DNA from: Halorubrum lacusprofundi ATCC 49239
GTDB taxonomy: Archaea > Halobacteriota > Halobacteria > Halobacteriales > Haloferacaceae
Assembly: GCF_000022205.1 (NCBI RefSeq)
Contig: NC_012029.1
Coordinates: 372,001 to 436,000 of the forward strand
Length of the DNA stretch: 64,000 nt
Direction of reading: 5' to 3'
This document shows positions 44,681-53,286 of this stretch, in pieces. The notes below the pieces were generated by a model. The model was not told the DNA's origin, searched no databases, and saw nothing but the letters and a program-made list of their open reading frames with translations. Position numbers and translations under genes: made by a program. How positions within the stretch are numbered: the first letter of the stretch is position 1; each line of letters begins with the position of its first letter.

Positions 44681-44733
44681 ATTATACAACGTGCGAGGCG
44701 AAAGCCGCGGCTTTGGCCGTGGAAGGAGGCCAA
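44681..44733 (+). mobile_element. Possible solo IS200/IS605 right-end remnant
   Basis: CCGCGGC-TTTG-GCCGTGG forms a 7-bp hairpin (with one G-T pair) and is followed by AAGGAGGCCAA. Compare the right ends of the two complete elements here: a GC hairpin followed by GGAGGATGTCAA. No transposase frame is adjacent. The remaining 170 bp up to the DUF4129 gene hold nothing I can assign. Confidence 0.4.
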
Positions 44734-44899
44734 GGTAGGCCGTCCGCCTCACAGTTCATCATCTCACGGTGAGAGCTTCGCGGCTGTTACGGTGTGTATA
44801 CTAAACCCTCTCCGGTGTGCCCACTCCGTGAATGCAGTTGGTCCTCATCGATTCGTCGTCGAGTAGCGGCCGTCAGTCCGTCACACCGTCTCTCGCGTT

Positions 44900-45586
44900 A
44901 TGAATCGGTCACAACTCCTACCGGCGCTGATAGCGCTGTTGGCGATCACGTCGCTGAGCGTCGCGTCAACGACGCTGGAGACGAGCCTGACGACCGATCC
45001 GGACGAGGAGATAAACCCGAACTGGGAGAGCCTGCCGATAGGCCAGGACGACGCGGCCGCGATTCAGGAGTCCATCGAGGGCGGAGGCGGGGAGAGCGAC
45101 GGTGGGGGCGGTAGCGGTTCCACCGACGCCACGGGATCCGCGACCGATGACCGCTCGCTCTTCGATCGCCTGATCGCGCTGTTGAGTCGACTCTTCCGTC
45201 TCCTCCTCCCGATCGCGGCGGTTCTGGCGGTGGCCGCGCTGGCGTATCGGTACCGTGACCTTCTGGCCGACCTCTTCGGGCGCGACTCCCGAACGACCCC
45301 TGCCACCGAGTCGCGACCGACGGCTGAACGCTGGCCCGGAACGACCCCCGAACACGACGTGGACCGGGCCTGGGTGGAGCTGATACGCCGGCTGAACCCG
45401 AATCGACCCGAGACGACGACCCCAGACGAGTGCCGCGCGCTCGCTCGCGTTCGAGGCGTCGATCGCGACGCCGTCGAGTCGATCGTCTCCGCGTTCGAGC
45501 ACGTGCACTACGGCGGACGCTCGGTCGACGCGGAGGCCGACCGGGCTCGCGACGGGCTCCGCGCGCTGGAGGACGACGTGAAATGA
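44900..45586 (+). CDS. DUF4129 domain membrane protein
   Basis: A 228-residue protein with an N-terminal signal or span (LLPALIALLAITSLSVAS), an acidic glycine-rich outer segment, a span near 92-113 (LFRLLLPIAAVLAVAALAYRY) and a cytoplasmic DUF4129 domain: VDRAWVELIRRLNPNRPETTTPDECRALAR and FEHVHYGGRSVDAEADRARDGL. DUF4129 is often found with transglutaminase, DUF58 and MoxR genes. First gene of a four-gene operon, overlapping the next by ATGA. Confidence 0.8.
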   Translation: MNRSQLLPALIALLAITSLSVASTTLETSLTTDPDEEINPNWESLPIGQDDAAAIQESIEGGGGESDGGGGSGSTDATGSATDDRSLFDRLIALLSRLFRLLLPIAAVLAVAALAYRYRDLLADLFGRDSRTTPATESRPTAERWPGTTPEHDVDRAWVELIRRLNPNRPETTTPDECRALARVRGVDRDAVESIVSAFEHVHYGGRSVDAEADRARDGLRALEDDVK

Positions 45587-46416
45587 CCGACCGAACCGTC
45601 GATCGCGACCCCGCGACCGACTCGAGCGATGCGGATACACGCCGAATCGGCGCTGGGGGGCTGCTCGCCCGCCTCGGTCGAGTGGCCCGCGTCCTGCTTC
45701 TCCTGGTGGGGGTCGCGACGCTCGGTGTCGGACTGCTCGTCGCCTTCGATCCGGAGACTGAGGGCGTGCTCCGGATCGACGCGGCGATCGAAGCCCTCGG
45801 GAGCGATTACGTGGTGCTGGCAGTGTTCGGTCTTCTGGCGGTCGTCCTCGCGTTACTCCTCGTGGCGGCACAGCGCGTCCGCGGCGTCAGCGAGGCGACG
45901 CCGCCGGCCGTCGAGGGCGTCCTGACGGCGTCGTATCCCGGTGCGTCGTTCGACCACGCCGGTGGTGGACGACTGCGTCGGTTCCGCTCCACTCGCTCGG
46001 CAACCGACCGTCGCCGTCGGCTCCGGGAGGCGGCGGTCCGCGCGACGATGCGCGCGGAGGGCTGTTCGCGGACCGACGCCGAGCGTCGTGTCGACGAGGG
46101 GACCTGGACGAACGACTCCGTCGCCGCATCCTCCCTCTCCGCGTCCGGACGCGGGGTCCTGGGCGGTACCCTCTCCGCTTTGGAGGTTACCCGTGACGGC
46201 GATCCGGCCGATCGTACCGTTGACGCCATCCTGGCGAAGACGACCGGCAAGAGATCGGTGGTCCGGGGTAGTGATCGGGACGGGAACGAGGACCTGACTG
46301 CGGCAACCGTTCGGAACTCGGGCCGGGGTACCGACCGGGACGCGGATCGGGACGCCAACCGAGCTTCGGACCGCCGCTCGGACGAGCGATCGACAGCGCA
46401 GGAGGGAGCCCAGTGA
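45583..46416 (+). CDS. Two-span membrane protein of the DUF58/MoxR cluster (DUF7269-like)
   Basis: A 277-residue protein with two spans (about 32-54 and 71-95) and a long basic and polar cytoplasmic part: STRSATDRRRRLREAAVRATM and GCSRTDAERRVDEGTWTNDS. The C-terminal 60 residues are a repetitive Arg/Asp/Ser stretch. The family, as I recall it, is a haloarchaeal-only companion of DUF58 proteins. It overlaps both neighbours (ATGA before, GTGA after), so it belongs to the operon. Confidence 0.7.
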   Translation: MTDRTVDRDPATDSSDADTRRIGAGGLLARLGRVARVLLLLVGVATLGVGLLVAFDPETEGVLRIDAAIEALGSDYVVLAVFGLLAVVLALLLVAAQRVRGVSEATPPAVEGVLTASYPGASFDHAGGGRLRRFRSTRSATDRRRRLREAAVRATMRAEGCSRTDAERRVDEGTWTNDSVAASSLSASGRGVLGGTLSALEVTRDGDPADRTVDAILAKTTGKRSVVRGSDRDGNEDLTAATVRNSGRGTDRDADRDANRASDRRSDERSTAQEGAQ

Positions 46417-47930
46417 CGCCCGATATCGCCGCTCTCCGTCGCTGTCTCGGTGGTTCAGAGCGTCCCGAACGAACCGCAGTCGACGGGGGATCCCGGTGGG
46501 GCTCCGCGGCCAGAACCGACGGCGGGGCCACAGCCGAACCGGCGTCCGAGACGAACCGACCGTCAGCAGTTCGGTGGACCGGCCGCTGGCGGGGGATCGC
46601 CGCCGTCACGCTTCTCGCGGTGGCGATCGGCGTCCTCGCGAAACGGCCTCCGTTGTTGCTGGTCGGCGCTCTCACCGGCGCGTACGTCGCCTACCCGCGT
46701 CTCACCGCGACTCCCAACCCCGATCTGTCCGTCCGACGGGAAATAGATCCGGCGTCGCCGGCGGACGGGGAGTGGGTGTCCGTGCGGACGACGATCACGA
46801 ACGAGGGAGACTCAGCGCTCGCCGACGTCCGAGTCGTCGACGGACCCCCGGCGATGCTCTCGGTCTCGGACGGATCGCCGCGATGTGCGACGGCGCTGCT
46901 CCCGGGTGGTGAGGTGACGATACGCTACGAGCTCCGGGCGCGCCCGGGTCGTCACGCGTTCCAGCCGACGACCGTGCTCTGTCGCGACGCGAGCGGGTCG
47001 GTAGAGGTCGAACTCTCACTCACTGCGGCCAGTTCCTTCGAGTGCGAAGCGGAGATCCCGACCGTCCCGCTACGCGCCCAGACCGGTCACCATCCGGGCC
47101 CGCTGGTCACTGACGACGGGGGCGAGGGGATCGAGTTCCACTCCGTCGAGGAGTACCGGCGCGGGGACCCCGCGAACCGGATCGACTGGCGACGATACGC
47201 GCGGACGGGCGAACTCACCTCGATGACGTTCCGCACCGAACGGCTCGCAGAGGTAGTGGTGTGCGTGGATGCACGACCCGCGTCGTATCGAGCCGCGGAC
47301 GCGACCGAACCCCACGCGGTCGCGCTCGCTGTCGACGCCGCCGGCCGAATCGGCGACGCGCTGTTCGACGCGAATCACCAGGTCGGCCTCGCCGGGTTCG
47401 GACGGCACGTTTGCGTGCTTCCGACCCGGAACGGTCCCGATCACGCCAGCCGGTTCCACCGTCGGCTGGCGACGGATCCGGCCTTCGGGCTGGATCCGCC
47501 GGAAACGGCACGCACGACCGATCGTGAGGGCGGAACAGCTCTGCCCGGATCCGTCGCTGGGGACGGACCGGACGGCGGTTGGGTGACGAGAGGTGATGGG
47601 GCCGACGGGCCCGACGGGGCCGTCCCGGTCGACACCCAGCTGTCCAGAATTCGGGCCGAGATCGGGGCGAACACACAGGTCGTGTTGATCACGCCGCTGT
47701 GTGACGACGAGGCCTCCCGCATCGCCCAGCGGTTCGAGAGCGGTGGGACCGCCGTCAGGGTTGTCAGTCCGGACGTCACCACGACGGAGACCGCGGGGGG
47801 ACGGCTCGCCCGGCTGGAGCGAACGCATCGGCTGAGCATGCTACGGAACGCCGGTATTCCCGTCGTCGACTGGACACCCACCCAACCGCTGGGCGCGGCG
47901 ATGGCGGCCGTCGAGGGGTGGGGTCGATGA
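46413..47930 (+). CDS. DUF58 domain membrane protein
   Basis: A 505-residue protein. After a hydrophilic start come two adjacent spans (about 57-90), then a beta-rich region and the DUF58 signature: EYRRGDPANRIDWRRYARTGEL, followed by VVVCVDARPASY, a von Willebrand A-like fold. DUF58 proteins pair with MoxR AAA+ ATPases, thought to remodel or insert metal into partner complexes. A Gly/Asp insert near 395 is local. The start is GTG overlapping the previous stop. Confidence 0.87.
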   Translation: MTPDIAALRRCLGGSERPERTAVDGGSRWGSAARTDGGATAEPASETNRPSAVRWTGRWRGIAAVTLLAVAIGVLAKRPPLLLVGALTGAYVAYPRLTATPNPDLSVRREIDPASPADGEWVSVRTTITNEGDSALADVRVVDGPPAMLSVSDGSPRCATALLPGGEVTIRYELRARPGRHAFQPTTVLCRDASGSVEVELSLTAASSFECEAEIPTVPLRAQTGHHPGPLVTDDGGEGIEFHSVEEYRRGDPANRIDWRRYARTGELTSMTFRTERLAEVVVCVDARPASYRAADATEPHAVALAVDAAGRIGDALFDANHQVGLAGFGRHVCVLPTRNGPDHASRFHRRLATDPAFGLDPPETARTTDREGGTALPGSVAGDGPDGGWVTRGDGADGPDGAVPVDTQLSRIRAEIGANTQVVLITPLCDDEASRIAQRFESGGTAVRVVSPDVTTTETAGGRLARLERTHRLSMLRNAGIPVVDWTPTQPLGAAMAAVEGWGR

Positions 47931-48676
47931 CGGCGTCAGATGCGACGGGACCGGCGACGGTACCCGACGGAGCAACCGCTCGGTTCGTTCGCCGACCGGC
48001 GATCACGAGCAGCGTCGTTGCCCTCGCTGCCGGCGGCGTTGCCGTGGCGCTCGTCGCCGACACGGCCCTCCAGCGGGAGATCCTTCGGCTTGCCGTCGGC
48101 GGCGCCCTCGCCTTCGGGATCGGTGCACGACTCGTTCGTCACGGTGGGACGGCCCTCCGGGCTCTGGGTGCGCTGATCGCGCTCGGTGGAGGTCTCGTCG
48201 TTCTCGTCGCGGTGGGACAGGCGGCCACGCAGTCCCCGCAGGTCACCCACCGGGTCGAGTTGCTTCCCGGGATTGTGGGTATGTGGACGCTCTCCGCGGC
48301 GCTTGCGCCGGTCCGGTTCCGGTGGAGTCGGGCCCTGATAGATCTCGGCGCCGGCTTCGTGTTCCTCGGCGTGCTCGTGACGGGGGTGACACAGGGGGTG
48401 GGCACCACCGCGCTCCTGCTCGCGGCGCTCGCGACGATCGTCGCGCGGGACGCGGCCGAGAACGCCGTGTCCGTCGGTGGACAGATCGGCGGTCAGCGCG
48501 GTGCGAGGACCGTTCGGGCCGAACTCGCTCACGTGGGAGTCGCCGCGAGCGTGGGCGCGGGCGCCGTCGTGGTCGTACTCGGGGTGGCCCGTCTCGACAT
48601 CGACGGCCTCCCGTTCGGCGCGCTCGTCGCGCTCATCGTCGGCAGCGTGGTTCTGGTCCTCGGCTCCAATCGATAG
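47927..48676 (+). CDS. Multi-span membrane protein of the DUF58/MoxR cluster (DUF7519-like)
   Basis: A 249-residue integral membrane protein with about seven hydrophobic spans, including ITSSVVALAAGGVAVALVA, ALGALIALGGGLVVLVAVG and FGALVALIVGSVVLVLGS. There are no catalytic motifs. It overlaps the DUF58 gene by ATGA and ends the operon, converging on moxR. Proteins of this kind appear to be the membrane platform of the haloarchaeal cluster; that is inference from context. Confidence 0.72.
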   Translation: MTASDATGPATVPDGATARFVRRPAITSSVVALAAGGVAVALVADTALQREILRLAVGGALAFGIGARLVRHGGTALRALGALIALGGGLVVLVAVGQAATQSPQVTHRVELLPGIVGMWTLSAALAPVRFRWSRALIDLGAGFVFLGVLVTGVTQGVGTTALLLAALATIVARDAAENAVSVGGQIGGQRGARTVRAELAHVGVAASVGAGAVVVVLGVARLDIDGLPFGALVALIVGSVVLVLGSNR

Positions 48677-48734
48677 TCCGCGCTCGCCGGTTGGCGGGTC
48701 GGCCGGGAACGATGGGGGGGTGCAGTCGTAACGC

Positions 48735-49688
48735 TCAGGCCCGCAGCTGCGGCATCGGTATCTCCGAGAGAATATCGTCGACGATCTCCGTCGTCGAGAC
48801 GCCCGAGACGCGCGCGTCGGGGGTCACCACTATCCGGTGGGACAACGCGGGCGGCGCCATCGCCTTCACGTCGTCTGGCGTCGCGTAGCTCCGACCCATG
48901 AGCGCGGCGTGGGTTCTCACGACCTCGAAGAACCGCTGGATACCCCGCGGCGACACGCCCGTGTTCACGCGCTCGTCCGTTCGCGTCGCGCGGGCGACGT
49001 CGACGAGGTACTGCCGAACGCCGTCCTCCACGCGGATCGACTCCGGAGCGCGCCGGAGCTGAGTGAGCGTGTCAAGCGAGCAGACCGTCCGGACCGATGG
49101 CGAGGAGGCCTGGCGGCCCGCGCGGCGGTCGATCAGTTCGAGCTCGCCGGCTCGGTCGGGGTAGCCGAGGCTGGTCTTGACGATGAATCGGTCTTTCTGG
49201 GCGGCCGGGAGTTCGAAGGTCCCCTCCATCTCGACGGGGTTCTGCGTGGCGATGACGACGAACGGGTCGGGGAGGGGATGGGTCTCGCCGTCGACGGTGA
49301 CCTGGCCCTCCTCCATCGCCTCGAGGAGCGCCGCCTGGGTCTTCGGCGGGGCTCGGTTGATCTCGTCCGCGAGCACGACGTTCGCGAACACGGGCCCGGG
49401 CTGGAACTCGAAGCTCTGTGTTTTCTCGTCGAAGACGTTCGAGCCGATGACGTCAGACGGTAACAGGTCGGGGGTGAACTGGACCCGCGAAAAGGAGACG
49501 TCGACCGCGTTCGCGAACGACCGAGCCGTGAGCGTCTTTCCGGTTCCCGGGACGTCCTCGAGCAGGATGTGGCCGTCGGAGAGCAACCCGACGAGAACCG
49601 TCTTCAGCGTCGATCGCTCGCTGACCACGACCGAGGCGATCCCGTCGAGGATTTGGTCACTTCGTTGCTGCACAGTCGCAGGATCCAT
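48735..49688 (-). CDS. MoxR-family AAA+ ATPase
   Basis: A 317-residue MoxR ATPase. It has Walker A DVPGTGKTLTARSFA, Walker B VVLADEINRAPPKTQAALLEAMEE, sensor and arginine-finger region (FIVKTSLGYPDRAGELELID) and the C-terminal lid (SPRGIQRFFEVVRTHAAL, YATPDDVKAMAPPALSHRI). It should act on the DUF58 complex encoded next door, although here it is on the opposite strand and converges with that operon rather than leading it. Confidence 0.93.
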   Translation of the reverse strand: MDPATVQQRSDQILDGIASVVVSERSTLKTVLVGLLSDGHILLEDVPGTGKTLTARSFANAVDVSFSRVQFTPDLLPSDVIGSNVFDEKTQSFEFQPGPVFANVVLADEINRAPPKTQAALLEAMEEGQVTVDGETHPLPDPFVVIATQNPVEMEGTFELPAAQKDRFIVKTSLGYPDRAGELELIDRRAGRQASSPSVRTVCSLDTLTQLRRAPESIRVEDGVRQYLVDVARATRTDERVNTGVSPRGIQRFFEVVRTHAALMGRSYATPDDVKAMAPPALSHRIVVTPDARVSGVSTTEIVDDILSEIPMPQLRA

Positions 49689-49878
49689 ACCGATCGGAGA
49701 GACGTCGGCCCGTTGGTTATGGTCCTGCTAAACGCGGGTTCGGTCAGCCTAACCTGCCGCTTCGGTCGAACGTGTGGTGTCGTCTCACATGGATTTGTCG
49801 AAGCACTCTCATCGGTTTTCGAGGCCACGGATCCGTCGTACCGAAGCGATTAAGCACAGAAGCCGCAAACGACCGAGT

Positions 49879-50145
49879 ATGCAACACCTCATCATTCGCG
49901 GCGACCCCGGGATCCGGCGGGACGCGGTGATCGAGTACGACGGCGAGGAGCTGGTGTGTTTCGGAATTAACGTCCAGGGCGGCTGGCACGGCCCGGACGA
50001 ACCCCAGCTCTGGTGTACCGTCGGCACCGAAGACGAGCGCGAGGCCTACGACAAACGCGAGTACGTCCCCCACTGGCTCGACGTCGACACGGTCGACGCC
50101 GAGGAGCTCGATGTGATCAAAGCGAAGGGCGAGCTGTCGGTCTAA
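49879..50145 (+). CDS. HAH_0734-type small haloarchaeal protein
   Basis: An 88-residue protein, MQHLIIRGDPGIRRDAVIEY, continuing with GWHGPDEPQLWCTVGTEDEREAYDKREYVPHWLDVDTVDAEEL. This matches the small conserved haloarchaeal family named after HAH_0734; its function is unknown. The ATG lies just after GACCGAGT with a short leader. It stands alone between moxR and tsaC, converging with the latter. Confidence 0.82.
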   Translation: MQHLIIRGDPGIRRDAVIEYDGEELVCFGINVQGGWHGPDEPQLWCTVGTEDEREAYDKREYVPHWLDVDTVDAEELDVIKAKGELSV

Positions 50146-50185
50146 CGGCGCCGTATTTCTGCGGGTTCGTATTGGTTCCTCCTCC

Positions 50186-50785
50186 CTATACCGGCGGATC
50201 GTCCAGCCACGCCTCGATCGCGCCGGCCATCGCGCCGCGACGGTGAATCGTCCTCGCGTCGGGGTCGACCACGGTGCTCTCGGTGCCGGGCGTCTCGCCG
50301 TCGTCGATGACGACCGCGACGCCTTCGCGGATCCGGTCGTCGAGGTCGTCGGGGTGCGTGACGCTCCCGCGCCCGGAGACGTTCGCGCTCGTCGCGGTGA
50401 GCGGTCCGGTCTCACGAAGCAGGTCGCGGGCGATCGGATGGTCGGGAACGCGCACGCCGACGCGGTCGCTCCCGGCGGTGAGCGCGTCCGGGACCGGGTC
50501 GCCGCGCTCGACGACCACGGTTACTGGGCCGGGGAGGAACGCCCGGGCGAACGCGACCGCGAACTCGGTGGGCTTCGTGTAGCGGAGCGCGGCGTCGACG
50601 CTCGGGACGCCGAGCGAGAGCGGGTTCGAACGCTCCCGCCCTTTTAAATCGAACACCCGTTCGACGGCAGTGGGATCGAGGGCGTCGCCGCCGAGCCCGT
50701 ACACCGTCTCCGTCGGGTAGACCACGAGGTCGCCGTCGGCGACCGCCTCGGCCGCTCGTCGGAGGGTGTCAGTGTCCTTTGTCAC
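50186..50785 (-). CDS. L-threonylcarbamoyladenylate synthase (Sua5/YrdC)
   Basis: A 199-residue enzyme that makes threonylcarbamoyl-AMP from threonine, bicarbonate and ATP for the t6A37 modification of tRNAs. Motifs: VVYPTETVYGLGGDA, LKGRERSNPLSLGV, LPGPVTVVVERG, VGVRVPDHPIARDLL, PLTATSANVSGRGS and ESTVVDPDARTIHRRGAM. It is the short YrdC-only form with no Sua5 C-terminal domain. GTG at 50785 (VTKDTDTLRRAA) gives the family N-terminus. Confidence 0.92.
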   Translation of the reverse strand: MTKDTDTLRRAAEAVADGDLVVYPTETVYGLGGDALDPTAVERVFDLKGRERSNPLSLGVPSVDAALRYTKPTEFAVAFARAFLPGPVTVVVERGDPVPDALTAGSDRVGVRVPDHPIARDLLRETGPLTATSANVSGRGSVTHPDDLDDRIREGVAVVIDDGETPGTESTVVDPDARTIHRRGAMAGAIEAWLDDPPV

Positions 50786-50865
50786 GGGAATCCGTTCGTG
50801 ACGGTCGCGAAAAAGGGTGACGTGTGGGGGAATAGCGTGCGGACAGCCGGGAGTGCCGCTCCGGA

Positions 50866-51375
50866 TCAGTCGACGAGCCGATCGATCGCGCCGCCGATGG
50901 CCTCGGCGTCGGGGAACTCGGGGTGTTCGCTTGCGACCCACGCGTACTCGACGGTGCGGTCGGCGTCGAGGAGGAAGACGGCCGGGCGCGTCTCGGCGAT
51001 CCCGGTCATGCCGTCGATATCGTGTGCGAGGCCGTACGCATCGATCACGTCCGCGCCGGGGTCGGAGAAGATCCGGACGCCGTCGGCGCGCTCGGCGAGC
51101 AGGCGCTTGTGGGCGTACGGTGTCGAGATCGAGACGCCGAGGATGTCCAGGTCGTCGGCCCAGCCGTGGTCGTCGATCGTGTTGTAGAGATACGTCGCCT
51201 GAAAGGCGCCGTCCATCGGGTGGAACAGCAGGAGCGTCGGCCCGTCGACGGCCTCGCTGAGCGCGCGGTCCTCCCAGTACTCCTCGCCGACGAGCGGTCG
51301 GGTGAAATCCGGCGCCGCGTCGCCCTCGGCGACGTGGTCCGTCTCGGGCAGCGAGACGACGTCGAAGTCGACCAT
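50866..51375 (-). CDS. Peroxiredoxin-fold protein lacking the peroxidatic cysteine
   Basis: A 169-residue AhpC/TSA-fold protein. It has the family layout: EGDAAPDFTRPL, a strand TLLLFHPMDGAFQATYLYN, LDILGVSISTPYAHKRL, and FSDPGADVIDAYGLAHD with RPAVFLLDADRTVEYAW. At the place where peroxiredoxins have a peroxidatic Cys (FxPxxFTFVC) it reads DGAFQATYLYN, and the protein contains no cysteine at all. A peroxidase role is therefore unlikely. It starts one base after the glutaredoxin stop, with a strong ribosome site. Confidence 0.82.
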   Translation of the reverse strand: MVDFDVVSLPETDHVAEGDAAPDFTRPLVGEEYWEDRALSEAVDGPTLLLFHPMDGAFQATYLYNTIDDHGWADDLDILGVSISTPYAHKRLLAERADGVRIFSDPGADVIDAYGLAHDIDGMTGIAETRPAVFLLDADRTVEYAWVASEHPEFPDAEAIGGAIDRLVD

Positions 51376-51376
51376 C

Positions 51377-51637
51377 TCAGGCACCTCCCTCGGCGTAGGT
51401 GGACTCCAGGTACTCCACGATGTTCGCGCTCTCGGACATCGTCACGCCCGTCTCGGGGTCGACGATCGCCGGCACGCTGCGGGCGCCGGAGACGCGCTTG
51501 ACGACGTTGCGCTCGGAGTGCATCGGCTCGACGTACCGCGACCGGTACTCCAGGTCGAGTTCGTTCAGCATGCGAACGACGCGCTCGCAGTAGGGACACG
51601 CCTGCAGTCGGTACAGGGTGATCGGTGATTCGCTCAT
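51377..51637 (-). CDS. Glutaredoxin-like / GST N-terminal domain protein
   Basis: An 86-residue thioredoxin-fold protein: ITLYRLQACPYCERVVRMLNEL with a CPYC active site, the cis-proline region SVPAIVDPETGVTMSESANIVEYLE. This is the soluble glutaredoxin or GST-N form. Haloarchaea lack glutathione and use gamma-glutamylcysteine, so the thiol partner differs. It is followed one base later by the cysteine-free redoxin, making a two-gene operon. Confidence 0.9.
   Translation of the reverse strand: MSESPITLYRLQACPYCERVVRMLNELDLEYRSRYVEPMHSERNVVKRVSGARSVPAIVDPETGVTMSESANIVEYLESTYAEGGA
51382..51388 (-). promoter_or_regulatory. Shine-Dalgarno site deciding the redoxin start
   Basis: GGAGGTG lies 6 nt before the ATG at 51375 and inside the end of the glutaredoxin gene. 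It favours that ATG over the GTG at 51384, which overlaps the site itself. This is a true leadered start inside an operon. Confidence 0.7.
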
Positions 51638-51834
51638 GTCCCGCCGTTCGCCGGCGAGACGGGTAATCGTGTCGACGGCGGTACTCCGGGGAGGCGACCC
51701 CGCGAACCGCTCGTTTCGGTGTTCGTTGATCGCCTGAGGGTACCGAGAGTGCTCGTGCGTGCTCGATGCTCAGCCGGCACAGCGGGTATCCGAAGGGAAC
51801 GCTTTAATCGCGGGGCGACGGAACACAAACGAAT

Positions 51835-53229
51835 ATGGGCTTGTCGTCTAGCGTGCCGGTGGCCGACCTCCTCCAGATACCGATGCCCGGCGACGGCGTC
51901 GTGCTCGCTCTCGGCGTCGCCGCGATCCTCTTTTTGATCGGGCTGTCGGCGTTCTTCTCCTCGTCGGAGATCGCGATGTTCTCGCTACCGCAACACCGCG
52001 TCGACAGCCTCGTCGACGAGGGCGTAAAAGGGGCAGAGACGATCCGCGGCATGAAACAGAACCCCCATCGCCTGTTGGTGACGATCCTCGTCGGCAACAA
52101 CATCGTCAACGTGGCGATGACCTCCATCGCGACCGCGCTGTTCGGGATCTACCTCTCGCGGGGGGAGTCGGTGCTGGCGACGACGTTCGGCATCACGACG
52201 CTCGTGTTGATCTTCGGCGAGAGCGCGCCGAAGTCGTACGCCGTCGAGAACACCGAGTCGTGGGCGCTCCGGATCGCCCGCCCGCTGAAGCTCTCCGAGT
52301 ACGCGTTGTACCCGCTCGTCGTCCTCTTCGATTACATCGTCAAGGGTATCAACAAGATCATCGGTGGCTCGGCCGCCATCGAGTCGACGTACGTCACCCG
52401 TGACGAGATCCAAGACATCATCGAGACGGGCGAACGCGAGGGCGTCATCGAGGAGGAGGAACGCGAGATGCTCGACCGCATCTTCCGATTCAACAACACC
52501 ATCGCCAAGGAGGTGATGACGCCCCGTCTCGACGTCACCGCGGTGGCGAAGGAGTCCTCGGTCGAGGAGGCGATCGAGACGTGCATCCAAGCGGACCACG
52601 AGCGCGTCCCCGTCTACGAGGGGAACCTCGACAACATCATCGGCGTGGTGACCGTCCGGGATCTCGTCCGCGAACTGCGCTACTCCGAGGGTGAGCCGTC
52701 GCTGGAGCGCGTCGTGAAGCCGACGCTGCACGTCCCCGAGTCGAAGAACGCGGACGAGCTGCTCGCGGAGATGCAGGACAACCGCCTCCAGATGGTCACC
52801 GTCATCGACGAGTTCGGGACCACGGAGGGGATCATCACCTTAGAGGACATGGTCGAGGAGATCGTCGGCGAGATCTTGGAGGGCGACGAGGAGGCTCCGG
52901 TGGAGTTCTTAGAAGACAACGTCGCCGTCGTGCAGGGCGAGGTAAACATCGACGAGGTCAACGAGATGCTCGGGATCGACCTCCCCGAGGGCGAGGAGTT
53001 CGAGACGCTCGCCGGCTTCGTGTTCAACCGCGCCGGGCGCCTCGTCGAGGAGGGCGAGGAGATCGAGTTCGACGAGATCCGGATCCGGATCGAGCGCGTG
53101 GACAACACCCGGATCATGTCCGCGCGGGTCACCGTGCTCGACGGCGCGGAGGCGGCCGACGTGGTCGCCGAGGACGACGCGCTCGAGTCGAGCGGCGAGC
53201 CCGAGGCGCCTCCGAACGACGCGGAGTGA
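51835..53229 (+). CDS. CNNM/CorC-type transporter (DUF21, CBS pair, CorC domain)
   Basis: A 464-residue membrane protein. The N-terminal DUF21 domain has four hydrophobic spans (about 18-195) with SAFFSSSEIAMFSLPQHRVDSL and NNIVNVAMTSIATALFG. A CBS pair follows (VMTPRLDVTAVAKESSVEEAI; LLAEMQDNRLQMVTVIDEFGTTEGIITLEDMVEEIVGEI), then the CorC/HlyC domain with INVDEVNEMLGIDLPEGEE-like sequence and ETLAGFVFNRAGRLVEEGEEI. Members export or sense Mg2+ or other divalent ions. Ends with an acidic tail. Confidence 0.93.
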   Translation: MGLSSSVPVADLLQIPMPGDGVVLALGVAAILFLIGLSAFFSSSEIAMFSLPQHRVDSLVDEGVKGAETIRGMKQNPHRLLVTILVGNNIVNVAMTSIATALFGIYLSRGESVLATTFGITTLVLIFGESAPKSYAVENTESWALRIARPLKLSEYALYPLVVLFDYIVKGINKIIGGSAAIESTYVTRDEIQDIIETGEREGVIEEEEREMLDRIFRFNNTIAKEVMTPRLDVTAVAKESSVEEAIETCIQADHERVPVYEGNLDNIIGVVTVRDLVRELRYSEGEPSLERVVKPTLHVPESKNADELLAEMQDNRLQMVTVIDEFGTTEGIITLEDMVEEIVGEILEGDEEAPVEFLEDNVAVVQGEVNIDEVNEMLGIDLPEGEEFETLAGFVFNRAGRLVEEGEEIEFDEIRIRIERVDNTRIMSARVTVLDGAEAADVVAEDDALESSGEPEAPPNDAE

Positions 53230-53286
53230 GAGTCGGACGCGACCAGTGGGAAAGCGGTGAGGAGTTCTGCTGATTCGGTCGATTAT

